Source: Dactylis glomerata
Taxonomy: Eukaryota > Streptophyta > Magnoliopsida > Poales > Poaceae
NCBI GenBank assembly: GCA_007115705.1
Contig: QXEO01000143.1
Location: forward strand, 1,730,072-1,794,071
DNA: 64,000 nt
Direction: 5' to 3'
The notes under the pieces were generated by a model that ran no database searches, had not been told where the DNA came from, and saw nothing but the letters and a program-made list of their open reading frames with translations. A program made the translations under genes and the position numbers. Each line of letters begins with the position of its first letter. The stretch's first letter is position 1. Positions 35,501 through 46,875 of this stretch are shown here, piece after piece.

Positions 35501-37896
35501 ATTCTGCTGCTTGTGTGCTTATCCTCATAATACATATAATTTAGCAATTGATTGTTGAAGTTTCCATGTGATTTTTCCCTGGGAAAATTTGTCACGGGAT
35601 ACCGTTATTTTTCGGCGTTTGCTCAAACACACCGCCAGATTATGGCTTTGCCAGGTACCATTACAATTTTGTGGCATGTTTGTCAGAACACACTGCACTG
35701 CTCAAAACGAAAAGTCTTTCTTTTTCGTATCAAAGTACAACCTTACACTTTGCAAATATATCTAGAATTTTTTTCCCACAGACGAAGGGGACGAATCAGG
35801 CTGAGATAACTAGAAATATGAAAATTGGACAACAATTAGTCTCAATCGTGAGCCTTATTTATACAAGGATATGAATTAGAGATTACAGTACAATCAGTTC
35901 ACACCTAATTGTGAAGTCACACCTAATTGTGAAGGAATCAGCACAAAGACACAGAGTTACCCGCCAGGCACGCAGGACAAGTTGTCGCCATGGCTGCCGG
36001 AAGCAACGCGGTCCAGCACAAGAGCTCTCGCGTGAGTGCAGCCCGGAGTTTTCAAGGGTTGGCGCCACACCACGCCGGTTTCCGTTGGGTACTAGCCAAC
36101 GATGGGGACAGGGACAGACTGGCGGGCGACGCGGGACAATGACTTTAAAGGGAGACGACGGCAGGGCGGCGAGAGAGATGGACCACTGGGAGGTTGAGGC
36201 AAACGACAGCAGGCCCGCTAGGCGCTAGGGTTCTAAACTTGGAAAATTTCTAGATTTATTTGCAAATTGTAAGGTCGTAATTTGACACGAAAAAGAAAGA
36301 CACGAAAAAGAAAGAGTTTCCGTTTTGGGCAGTGCAGTGTGTTCTGGCAAACATGCCATAAAATTGTAATGGTACCTGGCAAAGCCACAATCTAGCGGTG
36401 TGTTTGGGCAAATACCAAAAAATAACGGTGTCCCGTAGCAAATTTTCCCTTCTTCCCCAAATGAAAAATAATCAGATTTCTGCCTCACCGTTTGGACATG
36501 ATAATTACTTTTCCATATCTTATCTATCTGTGTCAGTTCTTTTTCTGCGTGGGTTTCACATGCACGGAGTTTCTGTTATTTCTAGAGTGCATGTGAATAT
36601 GGGTAAATAATTGATTCTAAATAACTATCACCATTGATTTCGATTTATCAATTGGATATGTGCATCTCAGGTTTAGCCCTTTGCTTGCTTTAATAATGAA
36701 TAATTATGTTGCTTTTCGATGTTCTGGTGAGTGGCGACCTCTAATTTGGTAGATCTTTTGTAAAGTTCATTTGTGTTTACTACTCTAAATGAAAAAACAC
36801 CATTTAAACTTCTCTATTTCTCTGTTCTACATCTATATTCAGTTACGAGAGTCTGCTTTAAAACTATGTTTGGTGCCATCGATGATCTGTGACAGCACTT
36901 ACGAAATACTGCATGGCAGTACTTCAATAAACAATACAGCTCCTTTACTGTGCAGGTATGAACTTGAGTATTTACATGTGTTTGTTGTTGTTCTCGATCT
37001 GCAAATAGCTGCGGTTTAATGGAAATGTCATTCACATGTTAACTTTTTTGCAGTTAGCTATCAATCTAATACGCATTCCTGATATATATAGAATAAAATC
37101 CCTTTTAAGGTAGCTCACCATCAGATTTGTTGAGTAATCAATTTTGACATGGTTTTGAATCTGTGGATACAACTATCAGCAAGAGTGAAGATATACTCTT
37201 TATTGTACAGTTTGAAATGTAACCCATGTGCTTGCTAAATATATGACCTCCATGTTTATAAGAGAAATTTTTATTATTTTCTAATATGCTTCTCGTACCA
37301 CTAATCAAATAGTAACTCGTGTACTTTTCAATTCATTTTGCAGAACAAGTTTGGGAAATTTATTATGTTTGATTAACTCTTGGGGTTAATCACTCCTCCA
37401 TTTCTTGCAAATATTTGTTATTGTTGCGGAGTAACATCATTTTGGATTGCTTAGGGCATCATTTATGTTACTGTTGCAAAAATAAGAAGGTGATTGAATA
37501 GTGACCCCTATGCCATTTTCTCTAGCTTCACTATGATGGAAATGTTTTACATTTTCACGCGATATAAAAATATTATCCTTATATTGTTATAACTTCTGGT
37601 CCATTATCTTGAGGTCCTGTGAAAGAAAAATTCAATGGAGAATGAATTCATGCAGCCATGCTAGTTAGGTTCAGCAAATTTTGAGTCTCCATAGCAAAAC
37701 CAATGAAGAATGGGAGCTTCGTCATTAGAGCATTGAGGATGGATATTGACTACAATACTTTTGCAAAGCCCATACTAGATATTCATGCTTCTATTTAATT
37801 GTAATAAAGGACGAATAATTATTGACATGTTTGTTATTGTGGACATCGCTAAATGTATATTAATCAAAACGTGCATTGCACATGCACTTTTACTAG
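32227..37896 (+). mobile_element. Helitron 1 (about 5.7 kb, non-autonomous)
   Basis: The 5' end is TCTCTACTAATATAAAAAG, preceded by A. The 3' end has a GTGCATTGCAC hairpin, then TGCACTTTTACTAG and T, matching the Helitron rule (CTRR end, A/T target). No Rep/helicase coding is visible, so it is non-autonomous. Inside are a GC-rich stretch (32560-33120) and a 0.87-kb Mutator-like element (35581-36449). AT-rich filler carries only short frames, the longest plausible one being 33134-33382, of unknown identity. Which of the stacked 5' ends belongs to this 3' end is not certain. Confidence 0.65.
35581..36449. mobile_element. Mutator-like (MULE) non-autonomous element with long TIRs
   Basis: The left arm (35581-35776) and right arm (36240-36449) are inverted copies of about 200 bp with the same landmarks: GGGAAAATTTGTCACGGGAT against its partner, TTTGCCAGGTACCATTACAA and CTTTCTTTTTCGT. 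The right arm has an extra 16-bp duplication. The flanking 9-mers TTTTTCCCT and TTCTTCCCC match at 7 of 9 positions, as a decayed 9-bp duplication would. The GC-rich interior includes a doubled TCACACCTAATTGTGAAG (about 35900-35932) and a 105-codon frame of unknown origin. No transposase is present. Confidence 0.75.
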
Positions 37897-38079
37897 TTAT
37901 TAATATAAAAAGAGCGAGTCTGTCAGATCCCAAGGATCTGAGCCGTTCAGACATAAAATTTGACGTACTACCAGATTGGCCAGATGTTGTATGATGTGCG
38001 ATGGCCTCATCGCTAATCCCCGCAAGGATGAATTACCAGAGAGATAAACCGTTCCGCCCACGAACTCTGCCCACAACGC

Positions 38080-38390
38080 TCACACGACGCCAGGCCGCCG
38101 CCCACAAACGCCTCCAGGCCGCCGCCGCCGCACAGCTCCGCACGCCAGGACGCCGCCCACCACGCCTCCCAGGCCGCCACCGCCGCCGCCCACCACGCCT
38201 CCCAGGCCGCCGCGGCCGCCGTCCAGCTCCGCCGATCAGCGGCCACCGAGCAAGCACGCGAGCACCGCCACCCAGCGCGCACTCCAGGACGCCATCGCCG
38301 CAGCATGCAACGCACGCTGGGCCACGCGAGGTCGCCGGACCCGCCATCCCCAACTCGACGGGAGGTCGCCGGGCCTGAATTGAAGGTCAA
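38080..38390 (+). repeat. GC-rich block with short tandem repeats inside Helitron 2
   Basis: The phrase CGCCGCCCACCACGCCTCCC followed by AGGCCGCC occurs twice between about 38150 and 38215, among looser repeats of CAGGCCGCCGCC. Open frames on both strands follow base composition. The block lies at the same relative place as the GC-rich block of Helitron 1 (32560-33000). Confidence 0.6.
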
Positions 38391-39399
38391 TTGTTCCCGT
38401 CCATCTCAACTTTATTTTGATATCTTCATATAGCCTGCCCTGTAGGAAGATAGACAAATAGACTAACTAATTGTGTAGTTCTCCTTCCCGTCTATCAATC
38501 TAGATTAAATTGAGATTTTACACAAGGCGTCAGTTTCATAGTCTGAATTATTTGTTGCCCATAGTCTAGCGTTAAACTGCAATATTTTGAGATGTTAAAG
38601 TACTACTCCATGGATGGAGCTATTTAATTCAATAATGTAATCCTTCAACTCTTACATTGCCCTCGGTTTGTGCCCATGAATCCCTGTTCCCTAATGTGCC
38701 TTCTCTTTGCTGATGAATTTCAGGCAGATTACAATGTTTACCGGCAAGCGCAGCTGAGTCTGTGACCAAGAATGGCAGCTTAGGCGGCTGGTTTATGTGG
38801 TATGCTATCTATTTCCCATCTATGGTCTCTCAGCGTTTCCATCTATCGAAAATATGTGAGATTTATGGACTGTGCTCAGAAAAGTGTTGTTACTACTACA
38901 TCTTGTGAGATATCAGTGTACTGGTTGAATACTCAATTGCGTGACTCTATATAATTCAGAAAACACTTTTTCCTGTGACATATTGTTATGTCCATTCTTT
39001 GTATTGTTTGTCTGGCCTGTTTGTCCAGTAACCATGGCAAGATAATTTAGCTTCACTAATAGCCTGCCTAACTTGTACCCCTGTCATTCCTTTGCATTGA
39101 AATATAGTGTATTTGTATCTCATGAGTAATTGTTGCATTTGCACAGTAAAAATTATTATTATTGGCATTCTTTTAATGAACTAGCCTCTGCTGCCTGCTG
39201 CGTTGGTCGAGAGATACATGTTGCAACCATGCTACATGGCTGACAGCCCCATCTGAACTTCGCTGCCAATATGACTGATGGATTTTCAGGAATGTTCTGT
39301 TCAAAGAAAATATAGGTATGTTGTTCAGCCAATTACCTCTTGTTTGTTTTTCAAAGATATCTTATCTGCACTAATTTTATCATTTCTCTGCTGGCCGGA

Positions 39400-39545
39400 A
39401 AGCAGGTCGCTGCCCTTCCTTCTCTCATCGGGGATGCCCCGTTGTCACCGATGGTCCTCCGCACAGCCTGGGACAAAGAGGCGTCTGCGTTGTTCTTCCG
39501 GGCGGCTGGGACGCAAACACCGCTGCCCTTCTCCCCAGGATGAGC
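39400..39545 (+). other. Possible captured exon fragment in Helitron 2
   Basis: After an acceptor-like AAAGCAG (39403), a short frame reads QVAALPSLIGDAPLSPMVL, then RTAWDKEASALFFRAAGTQ, before a stop. It looks coding in composition against AT-rich surroundings. The source gene is not recognised. Confidence 0.25.
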
Positions 39546-40195
39546 TGTGCAGCTCCCGAGGATGATGAAGGTAGTTGCTGCACCCGCTCACCACAAGTCT
39601 GACTGCCGGCGACCTGCGACCCTGTGCATCACCTGCTAACTCTTATGGGAACATGGCCTGGTACGTGACCTGCTGCACGGCTGCATGTGCTATGCCCTTC
39701 TAATTGGTGGACACAATTTTCTCTCATGTTTATACATTCTTATACAGATTTTATAATATTGACTGGCCCTTAATTTGTGCACCACTGAAGGTGCTGTTGA
39801 TTCTATGTTTCCAAATTATAGTTTATCATACTATCTAATCGTGATTTACCAAACTCCAATGACATAAATCATGCGGAAGCTTTTAATATCTTTTTCAACA
39901 TTTTGCTTTTTGCACATGAGCAAATTGTCTTTAAAACTATTCCATGAATGTATTGTCGGAGAAATATGAGAAAACCGGTTATCAGGATTTGTGTAAATAT
40001 TCTAATTGACACAAATGCTGAATAATTTCAGATTCTTTTATGCTTGTGTATGTCAACTGAATATACTGTAACCAAAACGTGCAACATTACTATTTCTGAT
40101 AGGTTAACACTTTTGAACAAATCCTTACTTAAATCTGTGGACTGCTAACAGTGTCATTTGTCGAGAACAATGCCATTGATCGTTTCGCCTCGACT

Positions 40196-41452
40196 CTTAC
40201 TCTTGCAGAGAGACCTTAGGTGCAGGTGATGAGCATAGTTGTGCCCGCAAATACCATTCTCTTATGCTGTTGCACGCGGGGTAGTCGCTCTGTTAACATT
40301 TTTTACAAACTTAGCTGAATATTATGGTCACTGTGAGTCTGTTCCACGATCTGTGTGCTAATTAATCGCTTTGTATTAAAAATTATGTGATTTGGTCATG
40401 TCATAGTTAGTTAGGGCTTGTTGAGGTTGTTAGCTAGATGTGTGCGTGTGCTAGAGGTATGTTTGAGTGGACTGGTTAGTGCATGCGTGAGTTAGTTGTG
40501 CTGGTGCATGCATGTGAATCTATTTAAGAGAGTTCTTTGTTGACAAGAGAAATAGAAGGAGAAAAGGTGATGCTGCTGAAAGGAAGAAGAGAAGCTGAGT
40601 AGCAGCGCCACGCCAACAACAAGTGATCGAATCTATTCCATACTCGCCGTGGGTCGCCGTTAGGAGAGCAAAATACTGCGCCATTTAGAGCCAAGGCTGG
40701 CAGATCCAACATGTTTTTCCCAGGTACGTTATGCACTGATGTACCTATATCATCAATGGTACTTTAGTACTTTATGATTTTCTTGATAGATCAAATCGAA
40801 GTTGAAAATATCTTTTGATAATATATAAGTAACAACGAATTCAATTCTGAAATTATTGGTGCCCTTTGATTTAGGTGACGCCACCATCAGATAATTAGAT
40901 CATGTATCTTATGCGTTGTGTTACCCTTTTTCGGTTTCTGCCACACAATGATCACGGAAAATATAAGGTGCAAGCAGCTTTTCAAGTCTATTGATACATT
41001 TTTTCCTCATAAATTGAAAAGGTACAATTGTTTTCATAACTAATTATATGCACTTTATCTGGTACCCAGGGTGAGTATTTCCACCATTTTCATCATGTCA
41101 CGTTGCACATGATTTTTCTAAAACAATTTGTAGAATGCATAGTTAGGATGATGTTGAACTAAGGAAGCGGTTTCTGGTAAATGTTCTCAGTTACGAAGGG
41201 AATGAAGCTTTAAGCAATATCCCACCCATGGGACGAAGCCTTATAGATCGAATAAATAGATGGACCTTCAAGAAATACTTTAGATAATGTTGCTTAGTTG
41301 TTTTTTACCAATTTTGTAACTGAGTAAAATACATAAATCTATATGATCACCATCAAATGTTTGAGTGGACACAATTCTTTGGATCTCCGGTTTTATGCCT
41401 TTTTATATTAGTGGAGATATATACATTTATAAGATCATGACTTTTGTGGAGA
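40196..41452. repeat. Left arm of a 2.7-kb palindrome
   Basis: This segment is the inverted copy of 41579-42860. Landmarks in both arms include CTTACTCTTGCAGAGAGACC, GGTGCAGGTGATGAG, the GGCAGATCCAACATG region, CCATGGGACGAAGCCTTATA and ATCATGACTTTTGTGGAGA. It includes a minus-strand Helitron-like 5' end (TCTCCACTAATATAAAAAGG, starting at 41417 and preceded by A). Part of it (about 40427-40711, TGTTAGCTAG to ATCCAACA) resembles a short Copia-type LTR. Confidence 0.9.
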
Positions 41453-41578
41453 TATGTGTGCGTGGATCATATGTTGCATGCGCTCCTCACATCGTTGGGC
41501 ATTAGACAGACACACTTAAGTGAATCGAATAAAAAATATTTGCCCAAAATACGTGCGTGGCACGTGCACATTTACTAG

Positions 41579-42860
41579 TCTCCACAAAAGTCATGATCTT
41601 ATAAATGTATATTTCTCCACTAATATAAAAAGACATAAAACCAGAGATCTAAAGAATTGTGTCCACTCAAACATTTGATGGTGATCATATAGATGTATGT
41701 ATTTTACCCAGTTACAAAATTGGTAAAAAAACAACTAAGCAACATTATCTAAAATATTTCTTGAAGGTCCATCTATTTATGCGATTTATAAGGCTTCGTC
41801 CCATGGGTGGGATATTGCTTAAAGCTTCATTCCCTTCGTACTTGAGAACATGTACGAGAAACCGCTTCCTTAGTTCAATACCATCCTAATTATGCATTCT
41901 ACAAATTGTTATAGAAAAATCATGTGCAATGTGACATGGTGGAAATACTCACCCCGGGTACCGGATAAAGTACATATAATTAGTTATTGAAACAATTGTA
42001 CCTTTTCAATTTATGAGGAAAAAAATATATCAATAGACTTAAAAAGCTGCCTGCACCTTATATTTTCCGTGATTATTGTGTGGCAGAAACGGAAAAAGGG
42101 TAACACAACGCATAATCTAATTATCTGATGGTGGCATCATCTAAATCAAAGGGCACCAATAATTTCAGAACTGAATTCCTTGTTACTTGTATATTATCAA
42201 AAGATATTTTCAACTTCGATTTGATCTATCAAGAAAATCATAAAGTACTATTGACGATATAGTCATTGCATGACGTACGTGGGCAAAACATGTTGGATCT
42301 GCCAGCCTTGGCTCTAAATGGCGCAGTATTCTGCTCTCCTGACGGCGATCCACGGCGAGTATGGAATAGATTAGATCACTTGTTGTTGGCATGGCGCTGC
42401 TACTCAGCTCCTCTTCTTCCTTTCAACAGCATTACCTTTTCTCCTTCTATTTTTCTTGTCAACAACGAACTCTCTTAAATAGAATTACATGCATGCACCA
42501 GCACAACTAACTCATGCATGCACTAACAAGTCCACTCAAACATACCTCGGCTAGCACACGCACACATATCTAGCTAACAACCTGAGCAAGCTCTAACTAA
42601 CTATGACATGACCAAATCACATAATTCTGAATACAAAGCGATTAATTAGCACACACCTGGTCAAATCGTGGAAGACTCACCGAAGTGACCATAATATTCA
42701 ACTAAGTTTGTAAAAAATGCAACAGCTAACCGGCTGACTGAAAAAACAAAGCTACAACTAACTGACAACAACTACCCCGCATGCAACAACATAAGAGAAC
42801 GGTATTTGCGGGCACAATTATACTCATCACCTGCACCTAAGGTCTCTCTGCAAGAGTAAG
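41579..42860. repeat. Right arm of a 2.7-kb palindrome, starting directly after Helitron 2
   Basis: Inverted copy of 40196-41452, separated from it by 126 bp. It starts TCTCCACAAAAGTCATGATC right after the CTAG of Helitron 2, and carries a plus-strand Helitron-like 5' end TCTCCACTAATATAAAAAGA at 41614. Homology ends at CAAGAGTAAG (42860). Matching antisense and sense frames of 70 codons (40524-40736 and 42266-42478) are a by-product of the palindrome, not genes. Confidence 0.9.
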
Positions 42861-44941
42861 CTAGGATTACTACTCTCTTCGTTACAGTTTACAAGTTTTC
42901 TCTGTATCTCTAGATCGTCAATTTTATCAATTTAATAGTATGATATCTAAACTAATAATACGGCTTGAGGCCGCGATGGTTAAAAAACCGTGGTAGGTAA
43001 AAAAACCAGATATTTATTGTTTGGTACATCAATAAAACCGTTCGTCCGTCACGAGAGATTGTTTCGTACGTTAATAAAACCGTTCCTCCGTCCGTGAGAT
43101 TATCTCGCACCCGTCCTGCCTGATCCGATCAAGACTTCAACTCGGGAAAAAAAGGAAGTAAAGATTGAGTCGTTCGTGCCATTCCGCGATTTCCCTGACC
43201 TACCAGATGAGAAGTTATCACCGCGGAGCGCTGATGGCCTGATGCAGCCGTCGCGCCGTGTGGGCCGGGCATCGTCGCTGAGGAAGCCGAAAGCTTAGGC
43301 CAGGGTCTCAGATGTGGTGTAGGAGGAGAACGAGCGGCCATGGAGCAGAACGTTAGGACGGCCGAGCGGCACGACGGATGGGGAGAAGCACTGCCCGCAC
43401 CTGGAAGGGTTCCTTAGCTTCAACGTCGGCAGGGGCGGCAAGCTGCAGCCCAACCTTGTGTACGCCATGGAGGGGGAGGAGCGGACGCCGGGCTCCTCCT
43501 GCAGTTGTCGTGGATTATGTGATGCTTGCACCTTCAGCCCATATGCCCCTGTGGTTTCTTCTCATCTCAGTTTGTCCTCTGTTCTCCCCTTGTAGCTACA
43601 GCTATTCTGATTTGGTGGCATGTTTGACTGGAAATCTTGGCAGCCAGTGGCATATAAATACAGAATGCTTGAGTCGTGAATCCATCAGCTATATCATCTC
43701 GCACTGCAAAAAGCTTAGCGGATTTGGCACAAATTCAATCTCCATCGGTATGCACTGCGAGCTGATTGCCTTACCAATTCCGTGGAGAGTCTTCACAGCA
43801 TGATCAAATCTGATATCTGATACCTGATACGTACATGGCCTCTTGTGCTTTATCCAGTTTCCTGTCGTACCTGGCTTGTATGATCTGCAGCTTGTGCTCT
43901 ATCCTCACTTTGTGCCACAGCATGCGAGCTACTCATCAGAGGTGTGAGTGTGACGGAAGTTCAGAAGCGACTGAAAGTTTAGTTTGTGGCTTTAAGTTCA
44001 GAGACAAATTCTGTTACGGCGAGCTATGGGTGCCAAGGTGGAGGTCCCCTCAGCCCTGCCGCCTCTCTACCTACACTACACCACCTTCGTCGTGATGCTT
44101 GAGCGGGGAGAAGATCGTTGGGGAAGTCTGGACATTAGTTCGAGCACTTGCGTCAGTTAGTTAAACGTGCAGGCAAATGATGTGGTTAATGGTTAATTTG
44201 TGCATTATCTGAACATGTTCGAAAAAATGTGATCAATTCAGACAAACCGATGGCGGCTCCGTGGCTGGTTAATTGGGCCCGTCTTGCAGAAGTAGATTAA
44301 TTAGGCACGAGCCCAAGCAGACGGCTTCAGGGGCGACTCACTTTGGTTTAAAGAGGCACCTCCCGATGAAGACTGATGCAGGTTGGTCTCTATTTGCTGC
44401 TTTGTACCTCTGTTCGGGTCAACTTTTTCAGATTTGGTAGAACACGAGAGTCAGCAGCTGATTATCATTCCTTCATTCCTTATCTACGTGATGAAAAACC
44501 TGCATCCCTCTCACATATAAACTCGCCTTCTTTCTGTAAGTTTGTGATATTTCATGCCTTTTGCAAATGGGTAAAATTAAGAGAAGAACTGAATTCAACA
44601 ACTTGATCTGGTTCGGTCTTGATTGCAGAATTTGCTGCATGTTGTTGGCCATCGTGGTCCAAAGCACCTGATATGTTCAGTGTTATTACATATTAGCCTT
44701 GCTCTAGGATGTATTTGTTATTTTGTTTTGTCTGCATGTTTTCTCGTGGAAGAACTATCAAGTTTGAGTATTCTTGAATACATAAATAGTACATACGCTA
44801 TAAAATGCCCCATATGTTTATGGATGTACGCCATCTTATTTTGTGCACTAATTATTTCATGGTAGTTCAATTAGTTTGTTTCTGGTCGTCATTATTACAC
44901 TGCGATGGAACTATTGTGGCAGGTTTTGACGTTGAAATTGA
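42861..44941. other. Intergenic or Helitron-internal sequence with gene-like fragments
   Basis: CTAG follows the palindrome arm at once. 43140-43500 is GC-rich with short exon-like frames (for example EGFLSFNVGRGGKLQPNLVY on the plus strand near 43405-43465), which could be captured gene pieces. I cannot name a source. The remainder is AT-rich with no supported gene. Confidence 0.3.
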
Positions 44942-45036
44942 TACTCTCTCTGATCAGAAATAAGTGTCAAATAATTTAGTACAAAGTTTGTACCAACTCA
45001 TCGACACTTATTTCCGATCGGAAGGAGGAAGGAGTA
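44942..45036. mobile_element. Stowaway-like MITE (95 bp)
   Basis: Ends CTCTCTCTGATCAGAAATAAGTGTC and its inverted partner GACACTTATTTCCGATCGGA, bounded by TA. It is a hairpin-forming unit of a different subfamily from those at 31 kb. Confidence 0.75.
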
Positions 45037-46844
45037 CTATAATATATGATCATATTGTCCATGCTAGCAAGTCTCAGCATATCTCTGATGATGAAGGAGG
45101 CTAAGTTGTGTCAACATCAAATATTCATGACTAACTCGAGAAACATGTTGGATTATGGGTCATACGGAAAATAATACTTCAGGGTTCAAAGCTGGAATTG
45201 ACAATGTTTAGGTTATAAACAAAGCGTTGAAGGATAAGAACTTGGACACTAGCAGGGCAGAGACTTGTCATGTTTATTTAGTAAAGATACGACTGTTCAA
45301 AGGGGGTCCTCTATTTACTAAGAAAGATTACTTTCATTTTGGAGAAGTTCACTACCATCCATGTGGCGATTTTGGTTAAATTACACTATAGAAAAATTCC
45401 AATTAAAAAGGTGTTCGCTATTGATTTTATCCTCAAACTATCTGAACACATAGATCGGCATCAGTTTAGGAATGAACACGCATTTGTAACCATACACTTC
45501 TAGGAGGAGAGAATGGATAGTGAGGAATTGACGGTACTGTGAGTGCGTGACGAATCATGTTTATTCCATTTTGCGGATCACTATATAAAACAGGTTTATG
45601 TAAATGCCATCCATGGTAAGCAAATATCATCCAATCTAAGGCACCAGTAATAGAGCATGTGCATTACAGGAAATCATAGAAATAATTTTATACAATTTTT
45701 TTTTGTATTGTTATTACTATTGTTCCGTAGCAAAGATAGGTCAACATAACCCCAACCGCCGGCAACTTCCTATTTTGTTTTTCCTCCAAGCAGCAACTAT
45801 TTTTTCCTAGACTAGCAATGACTACAATCATCATTTGCATATGAGATAATAATTACAATGAATAAAATCCTAAATTTAGCTTGAAAAAATTGTAGACTTG
45901 TGATTTTGTTAATTCCGAGCTCATGTCGTGCGAGATGTGACTCAATTATATCATTTTAATTTGCAATTTTAATTCTCAATCTCTGGACACGAGGTCATGT
46001 CAACCCTTCTCGACAAAAACCATATGTTTCTCATGTGAATCTTCATCGATTTTACTGAGTGTCGTATTATTATCTTTTCCGGGTTGAAATAAATGGTTAG
46101 ACTATCTAGGGTTTTGGATATGTTCAAAACTACATTTGAGGCGGGTATAAAAATTACATACGAAGATATGTAATATTTTTAAATATAATTCATATTTTAT
46201 CCTGTAGCAACGCACGGGTATTAAGCTATATATAATAAAAATATACTATTAGAAACTTTAGTTGATATATTTTTAATGGTATAATTTTGTAATATATCGT
46301 TTATATTATACTCTCTCTATTTCTTGATATAAGGTGTATAGTTTTTTTGCACAAATATTAACGCATATGCTAGAAGGGCAAATTTTATTGCTTTTAGATG
46401 TTAATACCTCTAGATGATCGACATGAGACTAGAGAAAAAATAGGGAAATCTTAAAACCCTCTCTCTCCTAATCAGATTGACTCCTAATTTAACATAGAAA
46501 ACCCCACAAACCCACAATAAATCTTATAGTCTGGATTTTTTAAGGAAAACTATACACGCGAAGGCCTAGTAATCTAAAACAAAGGTATTACTCCCTATTG
46601 ATACTTATTCCTGATCGAAGGGAGTAGTTCTTACTTTTTTTTAATCTCGCAGCTTTCTTTTTGTGTTTTCAATGAGCATTCTTGTAATAAAATTTTATTT
46701 GTGTCTGATGTTGTCTAGTGAGCTAATATGTATCATATTTAATTTCAATTTGCGTGCTTCCAAATTATTATGAATGTACTGTTCTAAATTTAGTTCTTAT
46801 ATTTAGATTACATACATCGGATATCGGGTTGCAAATTTCGGCCT
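45037..46844. other. AT-rich intergenic sequence with TE remnants
   Basis: There is no gene. A sequence CCTGTAGCAACGCACGGGTA followed by TTAAGCTAT (about 46201-46230) resembles a decayed Helitron 3' end. It could close a third Helitron begun at 41614. A short MITE remnant (TACTCCCTATTGATACTTAT to GAAGGGAGTA) lies at about 46590-46627. Confidence 0.35.
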
Positions 46845-46875
46845 TCTCCACTAATATAAAAAGAGCGAGTTTATG
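46845..46875 (+). mobile_element. Helitron 5' end (fourth unit), 3' end not found
   Basis: TCTCCACTAATATAAAAAGA followed by GCGAGTTT is the same family terminus as at 32227 and 41614, although the preceding base is T. No matching hairpin-CTAG was seen before 48879. Confidence 0.5.

Larger units (their letters stand above)
37897..41578 (+). mobile_element. Helitron 2 (about 3.7 kb), abutting the 3' end of Helitron 1
   Basis: It starts at once after CTAG of Helitron 1 with TTATTAATATAAAAAGAGCG, a decayed form of the family 5' end, and shares GTCAGATCC and CTAATCCCCGC with Helitron 1. It ends with a CGTGCGTGGCACG hairpin, then TGCACATTTACTAG and T. No Rep/helicase frame is seen. It holds a GC-rich block with a 30-bp-type repeat (38080-38390) and possible captured exon-like pieces near 38720-38800 and 39400-39545. 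The last 1.3 kb is the left arm of the palindrome. Confidence 0.6.

Noticed and set aside
40427..40711. Short Copia-type solo LTR (TGTTAG to CCAACA) in the palindrome arm
   Set aside because: Ends look right, but no target duplication, primer site or partner LTR was found; mentioned only in the arm annotation.
40524..42478. Two near-identical 70-codon frames in opposite orientation, suggesting a gene pair
   Set aside because: They are mirror images produced by the palindrome and have no start context or family.
42861..42864. CTAG at the outer end of the right palindrome arm as a Helitron 3' terminus
   Set aside because: There is no convincing hairpin 10-12 bp upstream, and the left arm lacks it; a four-base match is too weak.
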